A stretch of DNA of 64,000 bases from assembly GCF_029873635.1 (NCBI RefSeq), contig NC_080418.1, positions 10,058,062 through 10,122,061 of the forward strand, read 5' to 3'. The stretch is from Malania oleifera (lineage: Eukaryota; Streptophyta; Magnoliopsida; Santalales; Ximeniaceae). A program made the translations under genes and the position numbers. Under the pieces are notes generated by a model, which was not told the DNA's origin, did no database searches, and saw only the letters and a list, made by a program, of their open reading frames with translations. Below, piece after piece: positions 11,401 through 24,350 of the stretch. The stretch's first letter is position 1; every line of letters starts with the position of its first letter.

Positions 11401-13589
11401 TTCTCGTACAAATTAAAGTGAACTTGAAGTTCAGAAGATTGTACATTTGCAAGGAATTGCAAATCAGTTACCAGATTGTTTTGCTGATACCAAGGTCATA
11501 CTAAAATCTCATAAACCTGTTGCAAATATTCCAGCATGTATTGCTGTCCCTAAAGGACAATAGCCGGCTAATAAATTTAAACCGCAAGTTAAACATGGAA
11601 GGCATGTTGATGCAAAAGATAAAACTCCTAGAAGGAGAAAATTGAAATTTGTAAACACTTCAAAATAGGTTACAGAGGTAAATAATCCAATCAACATTCA
11701 CAAATCCATTTCTTCTGAAAATGAAATCCATATTATAGAATCTCTTAAAGAGAAATCTCCTCCTGAAGAGGAATCTCCTGAAGATAAAACTCCTGAAAAG
11801 ACATCCCTTGAAAAGGGATAGGTACTTAGAAATAATAATGAGATCTTAATACATTACACAGGAGAAATGTGGGATAGAAATAAAGTTGTTGTCAACAACA
11901 CATTTGTATATTCAATAGCTACTGACATTACCAGAAGTAATGAGGATCCTGAACCTAAATCTATAAATAAATGTCGATATAGAAGTGATTGGCCAAAAAT
12001 AAAAGAGGCTATCACATCAGAAATAAACTCTCTATTAAAAAGAGAAGTTTTTGGACTTGTAGTCTAGATATCAGAAGATGTCCAACCCGTTGGATACAAA
12101 TGGATATTTGTGTGCAAGTGAAATGAAAATAATGAAATTACTCGATATAAAGCAAGGCTTGTGGCACAAGATTTCTCATAAAAACCTAAAATTGATTATG
12201 AGGAGACATATTCTTCTGTAATGGATGGAATCGCTTTTAGATTCCTAATTGGGCTAGTAGTCACTGAACGACTGAGTATGCGTCTTATGAATGTAGTAAC
12301 AACATACCTATATGGATCGTTGGATAGTGAAATTTATATGAAAATCCCTGAAGGATTTGAATTGCCCGAAGCAAAACCTATGAATTTATATTCAGTTAAA
12401 CTCCAACGTTCCTTATATGGATTAAAACAATCTAGACACATGTGGTACAATCGATTAAGTGAGCATCTTGTGAAATAATGATTCATAAACGATCCAATTT
12501 GTCCATGCATTTTTATTAAAAAATCAGAATTTGGATTTACTATAATTGTTGTTTATATTGATGATTTGAATTTAATTGGGACTTTTGAAGAGCTCACTCA
12601 AGCTGCTAATTATTTAATGGCAGAATTTGAGATGAAAGATTTAGAAAAGACAAAATATTGTCTTGACTTACAGATTGAACGTGTAAATGGCGGAATTCTT
12701 GTTCATCAATCTAGATATACCAAAAAAGTATTGAGGCAATTCTATATAGATAAAGTTCATCATTTGCGATCTCCAATGATGGTGCAATCACTTGATGTTA
12801 AAAAAGATCTATTTCGACCTCATGATGAGGGAGAAGAATTACTTGATCATGAAGTATCATATTTAAGTGTTATCGGCTCTTTGATGTATCAGGAAAATTG
12901 TACAAGACCTGACATTACATTTGCTGTAAATCTATTAGCAAGATATAACTCTACTCCTACTCGGCGACAGTGGAATGGAATTAAATACATTCTACACTAT
13001 TTGAGAGGTACATCTAATTTGGGTCTATATTACTCGTTTGATTTCAAATCTCGACTAGTAGGATATGCAAATATTGGATATCTATCTGATCCTCACAATA
13101 CTAAATCTCAAATTGGGTATATATTTCCTTATGGAAAAACTATTATATCTTGGAAATCAGTGAAACAAACGATTACAGCAACATCCTTTAATCATTTTGA
13201 AATACTTGATATTCATGAAGCTAGTAGAGAATGCGTGTGGCTCAAATCAATGATTTCTAATATCCAATAAAATTGTAGTCTTCAATCAATCAAGGATATT
13301 CCAACGGTTTTATATGAAGACAACGCCGCATGTATAGCTCAACTAAGAGGAGGATACATAAAGGGTAATAGAATGAAGCATATCTCTCTAAAATTCTTCT
13401 ATACACATGAACTTCAGAAGAATGGTGATATAGATGTACAACAAATCCAATCAAGTGATAATCTAACAGATTTGTTCACCAAAACTCTGTCTACTACAAT
13501 ATTCAAGAGATTAGTTCATTTTATTAGAATGAGACATCTTAAAGATCTTAGAAGGATAAGTTAGTATATGGGTGATATCTAAGGGAAAG

Positions 13590-13994
13590 TGTTATAAAAT
13601 GTATTGGGGGACCCAATGTCCCCCAAGATTCCTTTTCTGTCAATAAAAGAAAATGAAACTTACCTGCTCCCTTATCCTTCATTCAGCTATAAAAGAAAGA
13701 AGAAGAAGAAGAAGAAGAAGAAGAAGAAGAAATTGTAGCGCAGTGCACAGAAAAAAAGAACACAGAAAAAAAAAAGATGACAAACTGGAAGAAGAAAGAA
13801 GCAGAAGAAAAGTGAGATATTTTGTACAAGGTAAGAAAGTGGGATATTTGTACAAAACCAGATACATGTTGTAAGTCTTCTTTACATATTGGAGTTTTGA
13901 TCCTATCCGCCTGTGGAGTAGGTATATCCGAACCACATAAAATTCGATTTTCTCTATTTATTTTACTAATTGATTATCTACATCTTTTATAACA
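13590..13994 (+). repeat. Right LTR of the second copia
   Basis: It starts TGTTATAAAATG after a purine tract and ends TTTTATAACA before CAGAT. It includes a (GAA)n run near 13,698-13,732. The arginine-rich ORF at 13,653-13,874 comes from that run and is not a gene. Confidence 0.9.
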
Positions 13995-13999
13995 CAGAT

Positions 14000-14294
14000 T
14001 TAATAATAATAGACCCTAATGATTTTAGCATTGCAAGGATAGCCTAGAATAGTCAAAATGAGCAGTTGAACATTTAAAATGAAATATCGACTACAAGGAA
14101 CCTATACTTTCAACATTTGTAATGAAAATAGATAGGGCATGCCTGCTCTCTAGTTAGTCCCTGCCCATATATTTCAGTGCGCCTTTCCAAGGTGCAACTT
14201 GTCAAGTTAGACAAAATCTACAGGTATTATCGTGCCTATGGAATACAAGGGCTACTTTAATTTAAATTGCTCATAAAATATAAAATTGATTACA
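14000..14294. other. Short unique stretch between copia and gypsy elements
   Basis: About 295 bp of AT-rich DNA between the copia target duplication and that of the gypsy (TAATT, 14,295-14,299). No coding signal. It is presumably residual SDR intron 2. Confidence 0.5.
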
Positions 14295-14299
14295 TAATT

Positions 14300-15959
14300 T
14301 GCAGGAACCCAAATCAAGAAAAGAAAAAGAAAAGAATAGAGAAAGAAGAAGAAAAGAAGGAAAACGGTTGGGATAGGACCAAATCAGCAATGGTCTGAGG
14401 AACCTCAGGAAAATCATCGACGGTTTCAGCAGGGCCATGGTTTGGTAAGACCAAACCGTCGACAGTTTCAGAAATTTCAGGAAACTCTCCCCTCCCGGCT
14501 TGCCGTTCCTCGTCCTCGGCCAGTTAAGAAGCTACGGTTTCATTCTCCAAAGTTTAGCCTGTTTTTCAGGAACAGGTAAGGGGATTAGATTATGTCAGTT
14601 ATTTTTGAAATGTGAATCGATTAAATTGAAGTATACGGATACAAGAATACTATGTATGATTTTTCTGATTGAATCAAGCATATAAAAATGAGAGTTTTGG
14701 TATTTTATACGTATTTGGGAAAACTAAAGTGAGTGGGGTGATCATCTCCTTTTCCTGAAAAACATATGTATTCAGTTAAACTAAAACCTAGAGATGATCA
14801 TGCCTTTATTTTCAGCAAAATATATATTTTCCCGCGCATTTTAGTATATTATGATATATCACTCAAATCGTGTGGCATGAGAATGTTTATGGTTATTGCA
14901 TAATTAAACCTGATGATTTTTATGGTATTATACAGAATTATGAAATGACGATTTTTATACCGAATTATGATATGACGGGTTCTATACAGAATTATGAACA
15001 TGACAATTTTATACCAAGTTATGACATGACAGGTTTTATACGAATTTATGAAAATGAGATCATGTTACTATTTTTACTATGTAAATTATATATATGGTTT
15101 ATGAACCCTGAGGGACTAGCTCTTATGGAAGTTCAATACCGCAACTAGTGAAAGTGTTAGTGTAACCACACTGTAGTGGAAGCATAGGCCATGGGATAGT
15201 CGATTTGACCACGAAGAGTTGTTGTACCCCCCTGGAGTCCGAACCAAGCTCGGTAGGCAAATCGGACTTTTAGGCGAATATATTTAACTTAGCCGGGTGG
15301 TAGGCCAGCCATGGCTAAGTCCAATCTTTAGACCGCACAACCCGATCATGGAGGTTATTCATGTTGTTATATGATGGCCCAATAAGGAAGGTTCTCTATT
15401 CATATATGAAATTTATGAAAAATGGGCTATAATGAGTCGAAAGTATGTTATTAGGGAAATTATATATTTTCAATTATATAAGTGTGAGTACAATTTTCAA
15501 ATGTTTTTTAACCTATAGTTAAATATATGAATGTATTATAATCACACTAAAACTCATGTTAGCTACACATTGATGATAATCTAATCCGTCTTACTAAGAT
15601 GTGTCTCACCCCAATATCCAATTTATTTTTCAGGACCTACAAAGAATTGAGCCTAGCGTGCTACAAGGCTGGGTTTAGATTTTGTAGTATTGTAAGTGTA
15701 AGCGAGACACTTGTTTATCATGTTTTTGTTTTATTTTTGGATGTAATATATAACATGGATATAAATATGTGTAGCTGAGATGGTTTAGAACTCTGGTAAT
15801 GTGTTTGAGGTTTAATTATCTTCCGCTACATGTTTTATATGGAGTTATGGACAGGAACACCCGAGACCCCCTTTCGGATTCAGGTCATTATAATTATGGT
15901 ATCAGAGATATATGCATGGAATATTAGCACTCCGAGCCCACCAGGTTCGAGGCGCTACA
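14300..15959 (+). repeat. 5' LTR of the gypsy element
   Basis: It begins TGCAGGAACCC, ends GGCGCTACA, and is directly followed by the primer site. It is shorter (1,660 bp) than its partner (1,947 bp). Short GTCGAC-containing repeats lie near its start. Confidence 0.92.
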
Positions 15960-17966
15960 GTTGTGGTATCAGAACCCAAGTTGATAGGTCCTATAGACTT
16001 TGACAGATGATCTTTCCAGAGTATAGGTTCAAGTTAGGATGAGGATAGGAACGGGTAGATTAGGACACTGGTAGGTTATTTTGAATTTTATCTCGTAGCT
16101 TGGAGGCAGAAATCCCTTGACGATCTTCTGTCATTTTCCTGGAACGAAGGTTTCAAAAAAGTCATGGTAAATCCATAGACAGTTTTTGTTTCTGAGTAAA
16201 GAGACTAGAACTTGAAAAATTAGAACCGAAATGTTACATTGCTTGGATATGTCGTAATTTCAATTGTGGTTTGAGGTCGGTACCTCGAAATGACTAAATG
16301 TATACAAGAAAAGGATTAGCGAAGTTTTTTAGGGCCAAACCGTCGACAGTTTTCTGTGGTGTTCACAAATCGTCGACGGTTTCATCAAAATAGGTTCTTG
16401 GGATCTTAGGTTTTCCGTTGACGGTTTCAGAGATCTTAATAAAACCGTCGACAATTTTGTGTTTGAACAATGTGAATGAACCTTAAATTGAGAACTTGGA
16501 CGTTATGTTGGTTCTTAGTTTAACGGTTGTACCAATCATGTTAAGATATTGGAATTTTAAATTCATTTGTTCTATCTTCAAGATGGATTCCAAGGATAAC
16601 AACGTGAACACCAGAGGAAGTAGCAACGAGGGGGCCTCCAACGAGGACGACATTGATTCTACATCAGTGCTTCGTGGTTTTGCCTAGCAGTTCATTGCCG
16701 AGATCATGCAGAGTTCTAGGGGGCAGAACTATCCCACCACTGACCTGGGCTGTACCATCAAACAATTTACCTGCATGAATCTCCCAACCTTTGCGGGAGG
16801 TGCTGAACCAATCATAGCGAAGAATTGGGTTCAAGAGATCGAGGAAATACTGGCAGTACTACGCTGCACTGACGAGCAGAAGGTGTTTTACGCCACATTT
16901 AAAATAACGGGAGAGGCCAAGCGTTGGTGGATAGTTGTGAAGCTACTTGAGGAATAGAGGTCAGTGCCCGCAACTTTGACATGGAACCGTTTCAAAGAGA
17001 TTTTCTTTGATTGTTACTTCCCCACCTCCACTAGAGATGTAAAGGCGGAGGAGTTCTTGAACTTGACCCAAGGGCACTTGGCAGTTCAACAGTATGCAGT
17101 CAAGTTCGTTGAGTTGTCTTACTTCGCTCCATATATGGTTCCAGATGAGTCCAAGAAGGCGCGGAGGTTCGAGAAGGGCCTAAAACAGGGGATCTACGAG
17201 CAGGTGGTGGCATTTCAAGTGCAGGATTTCTCGGAGTTAGTGGATAAAGTCATTGTGGTAGAGACAAGTCTGCAGAGAAGTGCAGAGATTCAGAATCAGA
17301 GGAAGAGGCTTATGCCTCCTAGTTTTCACGTAGGTGCGAGTTAGGGTCCTTAAAGGAGGCATGGTAACAGTGGAGGTCGGAGACAAGAAATGAGGAACCA
17401 TGCGTAATAGGGTAACCAATCATACCTTACTTGTCCTAAATGTAACAAAAGACATTCGGGGGAATGCCGGAGTGGATCAAGTACCTATTACCAATGCAAT
17501 AGACTCAGCCACATTGCACGAGACTGTAGTGGGCCATCGAATAAAGCACCCCCACCTAATCAATACCGGGGATGGAATTAGGCACCCCAAGGCAACTACC
17601 AGAGGAACATTGCCCAGGCGTGGGTCTATTATCTTACTCTAGGTGATGCAAAAAATGCGGGAGACGTGGTGACAGGTAATATATTTATGTTTTCAAATAA
17701 ATTTGTTGTGTTATTTGATTCAAGAGCAACGCACTCTTTCATATCTCTAGGGTATATCAAATTTTGTGGGGTAGAAATTCGGTTATTAGACGCCGAATTA
17801 TCTAGTCACACCGACAGGAACAGTAGTGGTATGTAGAAAGGTGACTAGAGATTATCTAGTGAGTATTCAGTGAAGAATGTTACCTACTAACTTAATAGTG
17901 TTTGACATGCATGGATTCGATGTCATCTTGGGAATAAATTGGCTAGCCTCCAACTATACTAGTATA

Positions 17967-18972
17967 TAGGGGTGAACAAACGGTCGGTTCGGCCAAATTC
18001 GGTTAATTAACCGAATTAACCGAAAATTTCGGTTAAAGAATAGTGTTAACCGAACAGACCGAACCATTGGGCCTCACCGAACCGAACCCGACCGAATTTA
18101 TTTTCGGGTAATTTGGTTAACCTAATTTAACCGAGAAATATGAGGGAAGGGGGAATTGGGAAGGTAAATCCAGAACAAGGGAAGGGGGAAGTCAGGAAGG
18201 AGTCGGGGGAGATGATTGAGCTCGGGCGAGCTTGACGTCGATGACGATAAGGAGTCAGGGGTGGTTCTCGGTGACGATGGCTGGCCAGTGGCGACGGCGA
18301 TGGCATCACGTGAAGATGGTGGTGCTGTGGTGCGAAGCAGTGAGCTCAGGTGAGCGAGAGAGAGGCAGTGACTCAGTGAGGGCTTCCGACTTCTCACTTC
18401 AGAGAGCAGTTACTGTGTTGCACTGTTGGTGATGATGGTCGGCGATGGTGACGGCGATGGCGATGGACACAGATGAAGGCATCGCGTGAAGATGGTGCCT
18501 GGCGGTGCAGAGGAGCTCGGGTGAGCGAGAGAAAGGCGACGGCGATGGCTTCTGACTTCAGAGAGCAGTGACTGTGTTGGTGATGATGGCCGGCGACGGA
18601 GATGACGACGGCGACGGCGATGGCGACGACGACGGCGAAAGGCAGTGAGGGACTTACATGTTCTGACTTCTGTGAGACTGAGAGAAGTGAGAGTGTGAGA
18701 CTGTGAGAGTGTGAGACTGAGAGTATGAGAGGGAATGAGTCAAATCGGATTTTAATTTACTAATTTATATTTAAAATTTAATTAATTCGTAAATCGGTTA
18801 ATTGGTTAACCGAATTAATATTCTCCATTAACCGAACCGAAACCCGATTAACCGAAATATTGGAAAACATAACCGAACCGACCGAACCGAATTTTTTAAC
18901 CGAACTGAATCGACCAATTTCGGTCGGTTAATTCGGTTAATTCGGTTTTCCCCGAATTATGCTTCACCCCTA
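17967..18972. mobile_element. hAT-like non-autonomous DNA transposon nested in the gypsy
   Basis: An 8-bp target duplication CTAGTATA (17,959-17,966 and 18,973-18,980) and the terminal inverted repeat TAGGGGTGAA...TTCACCCCTA fit the hAT superfamily. Subterminal regions are dense in GGTTAATTCGG and its complement. The GC-rich middle holds two diverged tandem copies of a roughly 165-bp unit (about 18,299-18,462 and 18,475-18,620). No transposase is seen. The minus ORF at 18,122-18,397 is low-complexity. Confidence 0.88.
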
Positions 18973-21900
18973 CTAGTATAGACTGTCACAAGAAAGACGT
19001 AGTGTTCAAACCTCCTGGGGAGCAGAAGTATAAGTTTGTCGAGACGTGTGTGCGTTCCTCACCACATATTCTATCAGCTATCTAGGCAAAGAGGCTACTC
19101 CTGGAGGGATGTCAAGGATACCTAGTATGTGTGAAAGAAACACTAATAAAAGAACTAAAATTGGAGGATATCCCAGTAGTAAGGGAGTTCTCATATGTTT
19201 TTCCAGAGGACTTACCTGGGTTGCCCCCTGATCGTGAAGTGGAGTTTGCAATTGACTTACTTTCAGGTAAGACACCAATCTCTAAGACTCCGTACAAAAT
19301 GACTCTAACTGAATTGAAGGAATTGAATGAGCAGTTACAAAAATTACTAGACAAAGGATTTATCAGACCTAGTGTATCACCTTGGGGAGCACCAGTGTTA
19401 TTCGTGAAAAAAAAAAAAAAGACGGGTTGATGAGGATGTGTATAAATTATCGGGAAATAAATAAAATAATGACCAAGAACAAATACCCGCACTGATGATC
19501 TGTTTGACCAACTCTAAGGAACACAGGTCTTCTCCAAGATCGATCTTCGATCCAAGTATCATCAGGTGAAAGTCAAATCAAAGGATGTACCAAAGACTGC
19601 TTTTCGAACCAAGTATGGCCACTATGAGTTCTTGGTTATGCCATTCGGACTGACTAATGCTCCTGCTGCATTCATGGACCTGATGAACATGGTTTTCCAT
19701 AAATATCTAGATCAGTTTGTGGTGGTATTCATTGATGACATTTTGGTTTATTAAAGGAGTCCCGAGGAGTATGAGACTCATTTGAAGTTGGTACTTCAGG
19801 TGCTTAGAGAAAGGAAACTTTATGCTAAATTCAAGAAATGCCAAATCTAGTTGGAACAAGTTGCATTTTGGGGACATGTAATATCCAGGGGCGGTGTTTC
19901 AATGGACCCAAGTAAGATAGAGATGGTAGTGGATTAGCCAAGACCGAAGAATATTCACAATGTCGGGATTTTCTTAGGTCTAGCAGGGTATTATTGCCGA
20001 TTAGTGGAAGGGTTTTCTAAACTATTAGCTCCTCTTACACGATTGACAAGAAAGAATGCGAAGTTTGAGTCAACTGGTGATTGTAAGCAGAAATTCCAAG
20101 AATTGAAACAACGACTCGTTATTGCTCGGGTTCTAACCATTCCAACAGGAGATGGTGGTTTTGTGATTTACAGTGATGCGTCTCAAAAAGGGCTTGGGTG
20201 TGTTTTTATGCAACATGAGAAGGTCATCGCATATGCTTCTCATCAACTCAAGGAATACGAGAAGAACTATTTCATGCATGATATGGAATTGGCGACAATA
20301 GTGTATGCATTGAAAATATGAAGACACTACTTGTATGGTGAAAGATGTGAGATCTTCATGGACTATAAAAGCCTCAAGTACTTCTTCACACAGAAGGAAC
20401 TAAATATAAGACAGAGGAGATGACTAGAACTAAAAAAAGACGATGATTGTACCATCAGTTACCACCCAAGAAAAAGCTAATGTGATGGTTGATGTATTGA
20501 GTCAGAAGTTCGTGAGTGCATCAATATCAACAGTAATAGCTCAACATCAAATCGGGATGGACCTGGAAAGATTTGGTGTGGAAATAGTGGAAGGAAATCA
20601 TCAGGCATTCATTACTAATCTAGTAATCCAATTGACCTTGTTGGAAAGGATTAAGGCCACTCAAAGGAAAGATGCAGAGTTGGTGAAGATTGTGGATAAA
20701 GTATAGAGTGGACTGAGGGTAGATTTTAACATCTCAGATGATGGGGTTTTGAGGCTTTACACCAAGTTATGTGTACCCAATGATACTGAAATTAAAAGAA
20801 CCATTCTGGAAGGGGCACATCACTCTATTTATACAGTACATCCAGCGAGCACCAGGATGTACCAGGATTTACAAGAATCTTTCTGGTGGAATAACATGAA
20901 GAGAGAAATCGCCCAATTCATGAAGTAATGCCTAACATGTCAGCAAGTAAAGGTTGAGCATTAGCAACCAGAAGGACCATTGCAACCACTTCACATTCCT
21001 GAGTGGAAATGGGAGTACATTTGCATGGACTTCGTCACGGGATTACTACCAGCACTTCATAGGCAAAACGCCATCTGGGTAGTTGTTGACCGACTGACAA
21101 AGATTGTCCATTCTGTTCCGATTAAAGTTAACTATTCCTTGAATAGACTGACAAAGTTATATGTTCAGGAGATAGTTAGACTACACAGCGTACCTGTGTC
21201 CATCAATTCAGGCCAGGATCCACGGTTCACCTCCCAGTTTTGGAAGAGTTTGCAGAAAGTTTTGGGATCTCAACTGACCTTTAGTACAGCGTTTCACCCG
21301 CAGATTGATGGAAAGTCAGAAAGAACAATTCATATATTAGAAGATATGTTGTGAGCTTGTATACTAGATTTCGAAGGTAGTTGGATTCAGTATTTGCCAC
21401 TAGTCGAGTTCGCCTACAACAATAGTTATCAGGCCAGTGTTGAGATGACACCGTATAAAGCATTATATGGTCGGAGGTGTCAATATCCATTGTATTGGGA
21501 TAAGATTGGTGAACGATGAATTTTGGGGATAGAAATTATACAGCAGACTTCTGATAAAATCAAACTCATTAGGGATAGAATTAAAACAGCTCAGAGTTGA
21601 AAAAAAGTTGTGTTGATATTCGCCGACGAGAGCTAGAGTTTGAGGTAGGAGATAAGATATTTATGAGGATTGCTCCGATGAAAGGAGTTATAAGATTTGG
21701 AATGAAAGGTAAGCTAAACCCTAGGTATATTGAGTCATTCGAGATATTGGAGAGGGTTGGTCCGATGGCTTATAGGATAGTATTACCCTCAACATTGCCT
21801 AAGATCTTGGACGTGTTTTATGTGTCTATGTTGAAAAAGTACGTCCCAGATCTTTCACACGTGATAAGCTACGAGTCTTTGGAAGTCAAAGACATCTTAT

Positions 21901-22398
21901 CATATGATGAAGTACCAGTTCAGATTCTAAACCGTAAGGAGCAAGAACTACGTAGTTGGTAAAAGTGTTCTAGCGTAATCACGCAGTTAAGGAAGCTTAA
22001 TGGAAATTAGAGGAGGAAATACGTCAGAGGTACCCACAGTTGTTCAACGAGGCCCAACGCTAGTCAGGTAAGGTTGACGGTTTAGGTAAGCGTTTGGTTT
22101 TTGAATATGAATTTGTTTAGAGCGGGTTTGTTAGTTTAAACTGTATGGTTCTGGTTTTAGGTTAAGAGTGGTTTTTGGGAGAATATTGATTTGCTACATG
22201 TAATCTCCCAGAAGCTTATATGTAACCACGGTATTCCTCCGCCATAAGTGAGGCTAATTAATAAACTTGAGACAGAGCCGCTATGTGGATGGCTACCGAC
22301 TCTTTCTAGAGTCGGGCAAACATTTTAGTAATTTCCATGTGTTGGTATAAGTGTCAGTCAATAATTTCGAGGACGAAATTTTTATAAAGAGAGGAAGA

Positions 22399-22656
22399 TG
22401 TAGGAACCCGAACCAAGAAAAGAAAAAGAAAAGAATAAAGAAAGAAGAAGAAAAGAAGGAAAACAGTTGGGCTAAGACCAAATCATCGACGGTTTAAGGA
22501 ACCTCAGGAAAACCATCAACAGTTTCAGCAGAGCCATGGTTTGATAAGACCAAACCGTTGACGATTTCAAAAATCTCAGGAAAACCGTCGACAGTTTCCC
22601 CCAGGCTGAGCTTACTTAAGTGAGAAGTAAGCTTAATTTTTTATAACTCTCATATT

Positions 22657-22716
<60 letters not shown>

Positions 22717-24345
22717 GGGTTTTAGAGTCTTTCTCTCTCCTCTCTCATCCACTCACGCGTCTCACTCTCTCCTAAGCTCATCCAGAGTCCCCTCTCACTC
22801 TCCGATCGTCTATCTCTCCTCCCGGCTTGCCGATCCTCGTCCTCGGCCAGTTAAGAGGCTAGGGTTTCGTTCTCCAAAGCCGTAGACAGTTTTTCAGGAA
22901 CAAATAATGGAATTAGATTATGTCAGTTATTTTTGAAATGTGAACCAATTAAACTGAAGTGAACGGATACAATAATACTATGTATGATTTTTCTGATTGA
23001 ATCAAGCATATGAAAATGAGGGCTTTGGTATTTTAAACGTATTTGGGAAAACTAAAGTGAGTGGGGTGATCATCTCCTTTTCCTGAAAAACATATATATT
23101 GAGTTAAACTAAAACCTAGAGATGATCATACCTTTATTTTCAGCAAAATATATATTTTCCTCTAGCAGTTTAGTATATTATGATATATCACTCAAATCGT
23201 GTGGCATGAGAATGTTTATGGTTATTGCATAATGAAACCTAATGGTATTTATGGTATTATACAGAATTATGAAATGACAATTTTTATATCAAATTATGAT
23301 ATGACAGGTTTTATACAGAATTATGAACATGACGATTTTATACCGAGATATGATATGACAGTTTTATACCGAATTATGAACATGACAGTTTGAGATATGA
23401 TATGACATGACGATTTTATACTGAGTTATGACATGACATGTTTTATACAAATTTATGAAAATGAGATCATGTTACTGTTTTTACTATGTAAATTATATAT
23501 GTGGTTTATGAACCTGAGGAACTAGCTCTTATGGAAGCTCGGTACTGCAGCTAGTGATAGTGTTAGTGTAGCCACACTGTAGTGGAAGTGCAGGTCATGG
23601 GATAGTCGATTTGACTGCGAAGGGTTGTTGTACCCCCTAGAGTCCGGACTAGGCTAGGTAGGCAAATCAGACTTACAGGTGAACATGTTTGACTTACCCT
23701 GGTGGTAGGCCAGCCATGGCTAAGTTCAGTATTCGAACCGTACAACCCGATCATGGGCATTATTCATGATGTTATATGATAACCCAATAAGGAAGGTTCT
23801 CTATTCATATATTTAATTTATGAAAAATGGGCTATAATAAGCCGAAAGTATGTTATCAGGGAAATTATATATTTTTAGTTATATTGGTGTGAGTATTGTT
23901 TTCAAATGCTTTTTCACCTACAGTTAAATATGTGAATGTATTATGATCATACTAAAACTCATGTTAGTCACACAATGATGATAATCTAATTCGTCTTACT
24001 GAAAAGTGTCTCACCCTAATATCCAATTTATTTTTCAAGACCTACAGGGATTCGAGTCTAGCGTGCTACAGGGCTGGGTTTAGATTTTGTAGTATTGTAG
24101 TGTAAGCGAGACACTGGTTTATCATGATTTTGGTTTATTTTGGGATGTAATATATAACATAGAGATAAATATGCGTAGCTAGGATAGTTTAGAGCTCTGA
24201 TAATGTGTTTGAGGTTTAATTATCTTCCACTGCATGTTTTATATGGAGTTATGGACAGGAACACCCAGGACCCCCTTTCGAGTTCAGGTCGTTATAATTA
24301 TGGTATCAGAGATATATGTATGGAAGATGGGTCCAGAGTGCTACA
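22399..24345 (+). repeat. 3' LTR of the gypsy element
   Basis: It begins TGTAGGAACCC after the purine tract, ends AGTGCTACA, and is followed by TAATT. It contains a CT-repeat run at about 22,662-22,712 that is not seen in the 5' LTR. Confidence 0.93.
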
Positions 24346-24350
24346 TAATT

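Larger units (their letters stand above)
7535..13994 (+). mobile_element. Ty1/copia retrotransposon, both LTRs present
   Basis: Target duplication CAGAT flanks it (7,530-7,534 and 13,995-13,999). Left LTR 7,535-7,909 and right LTR 13,590-13,994, both with TATAAAAG and a GAA-rich run; polypurine tract AAGGGAAAG at 13,581-13,589. Parts in order: long repetitive leader to about 8,880; gag from about 8,884 (9,157-9,540 covers a YEWLHIRLQDF stretch); protease-like region about 9,958-10,300; integrase about 10,390-11,200 (HDRLGHP, IDASTRWAHV); reverse transcriptase about 12,200-12,900 (SLYGLKQS, YIDDL); RNase H to about 13,540. Broken, with roughly ten or more breaks. By eye the LTRs differ by around a tenth of their sites, so it is an older insertion than the first copia. 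Confidence 0.92.
14300..24345 (+). mobile_element. Ty3/gypsy chromovirus (Tekay/Del-like), both LTRs, TSD TAATT
   Basis: Bounded by TAATT at 14,295-14,299 and 24,346-24,350. 5' LTR 14,300-15,959; primer site TTGTGGTATCAGAACCC from 15,961; gag about 16,583-17,344 ([17 protein letters not shown]) with a zinc knuckle near 17,425-17,530; protease near 17,715 (ATHSF); reverse transcriptase about 19,130-19,960 ([12 protein letters not shown]); RNase H about 20,004-20,321 ([10 protein letters not shown]); integrase about 20,800-21,560 (VVVDRLTKIVH); a chromodomain-type tail about 21,600-21,960 (FYVSMLKKYVPD); polypurine tract 22,386-22,398; 3' LTR 22,399-24,345. The order PR-RT-RH-INT is that of Ty3/gypsy. 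Broken, with about ten or more breaks, and it carries a hAT-like insertion at 17,967-18,972. Over a 390-bp aligned stretch I count about 24 LTR differences (about 6%), which suggests a few million years. Confidence 0.95.

Noticed and set aside
13653-13936. Arginine-rich or leucine-rich ORFs
   Set aside because: They are translations of the (GAA)n run in the right LTR of the second copia.
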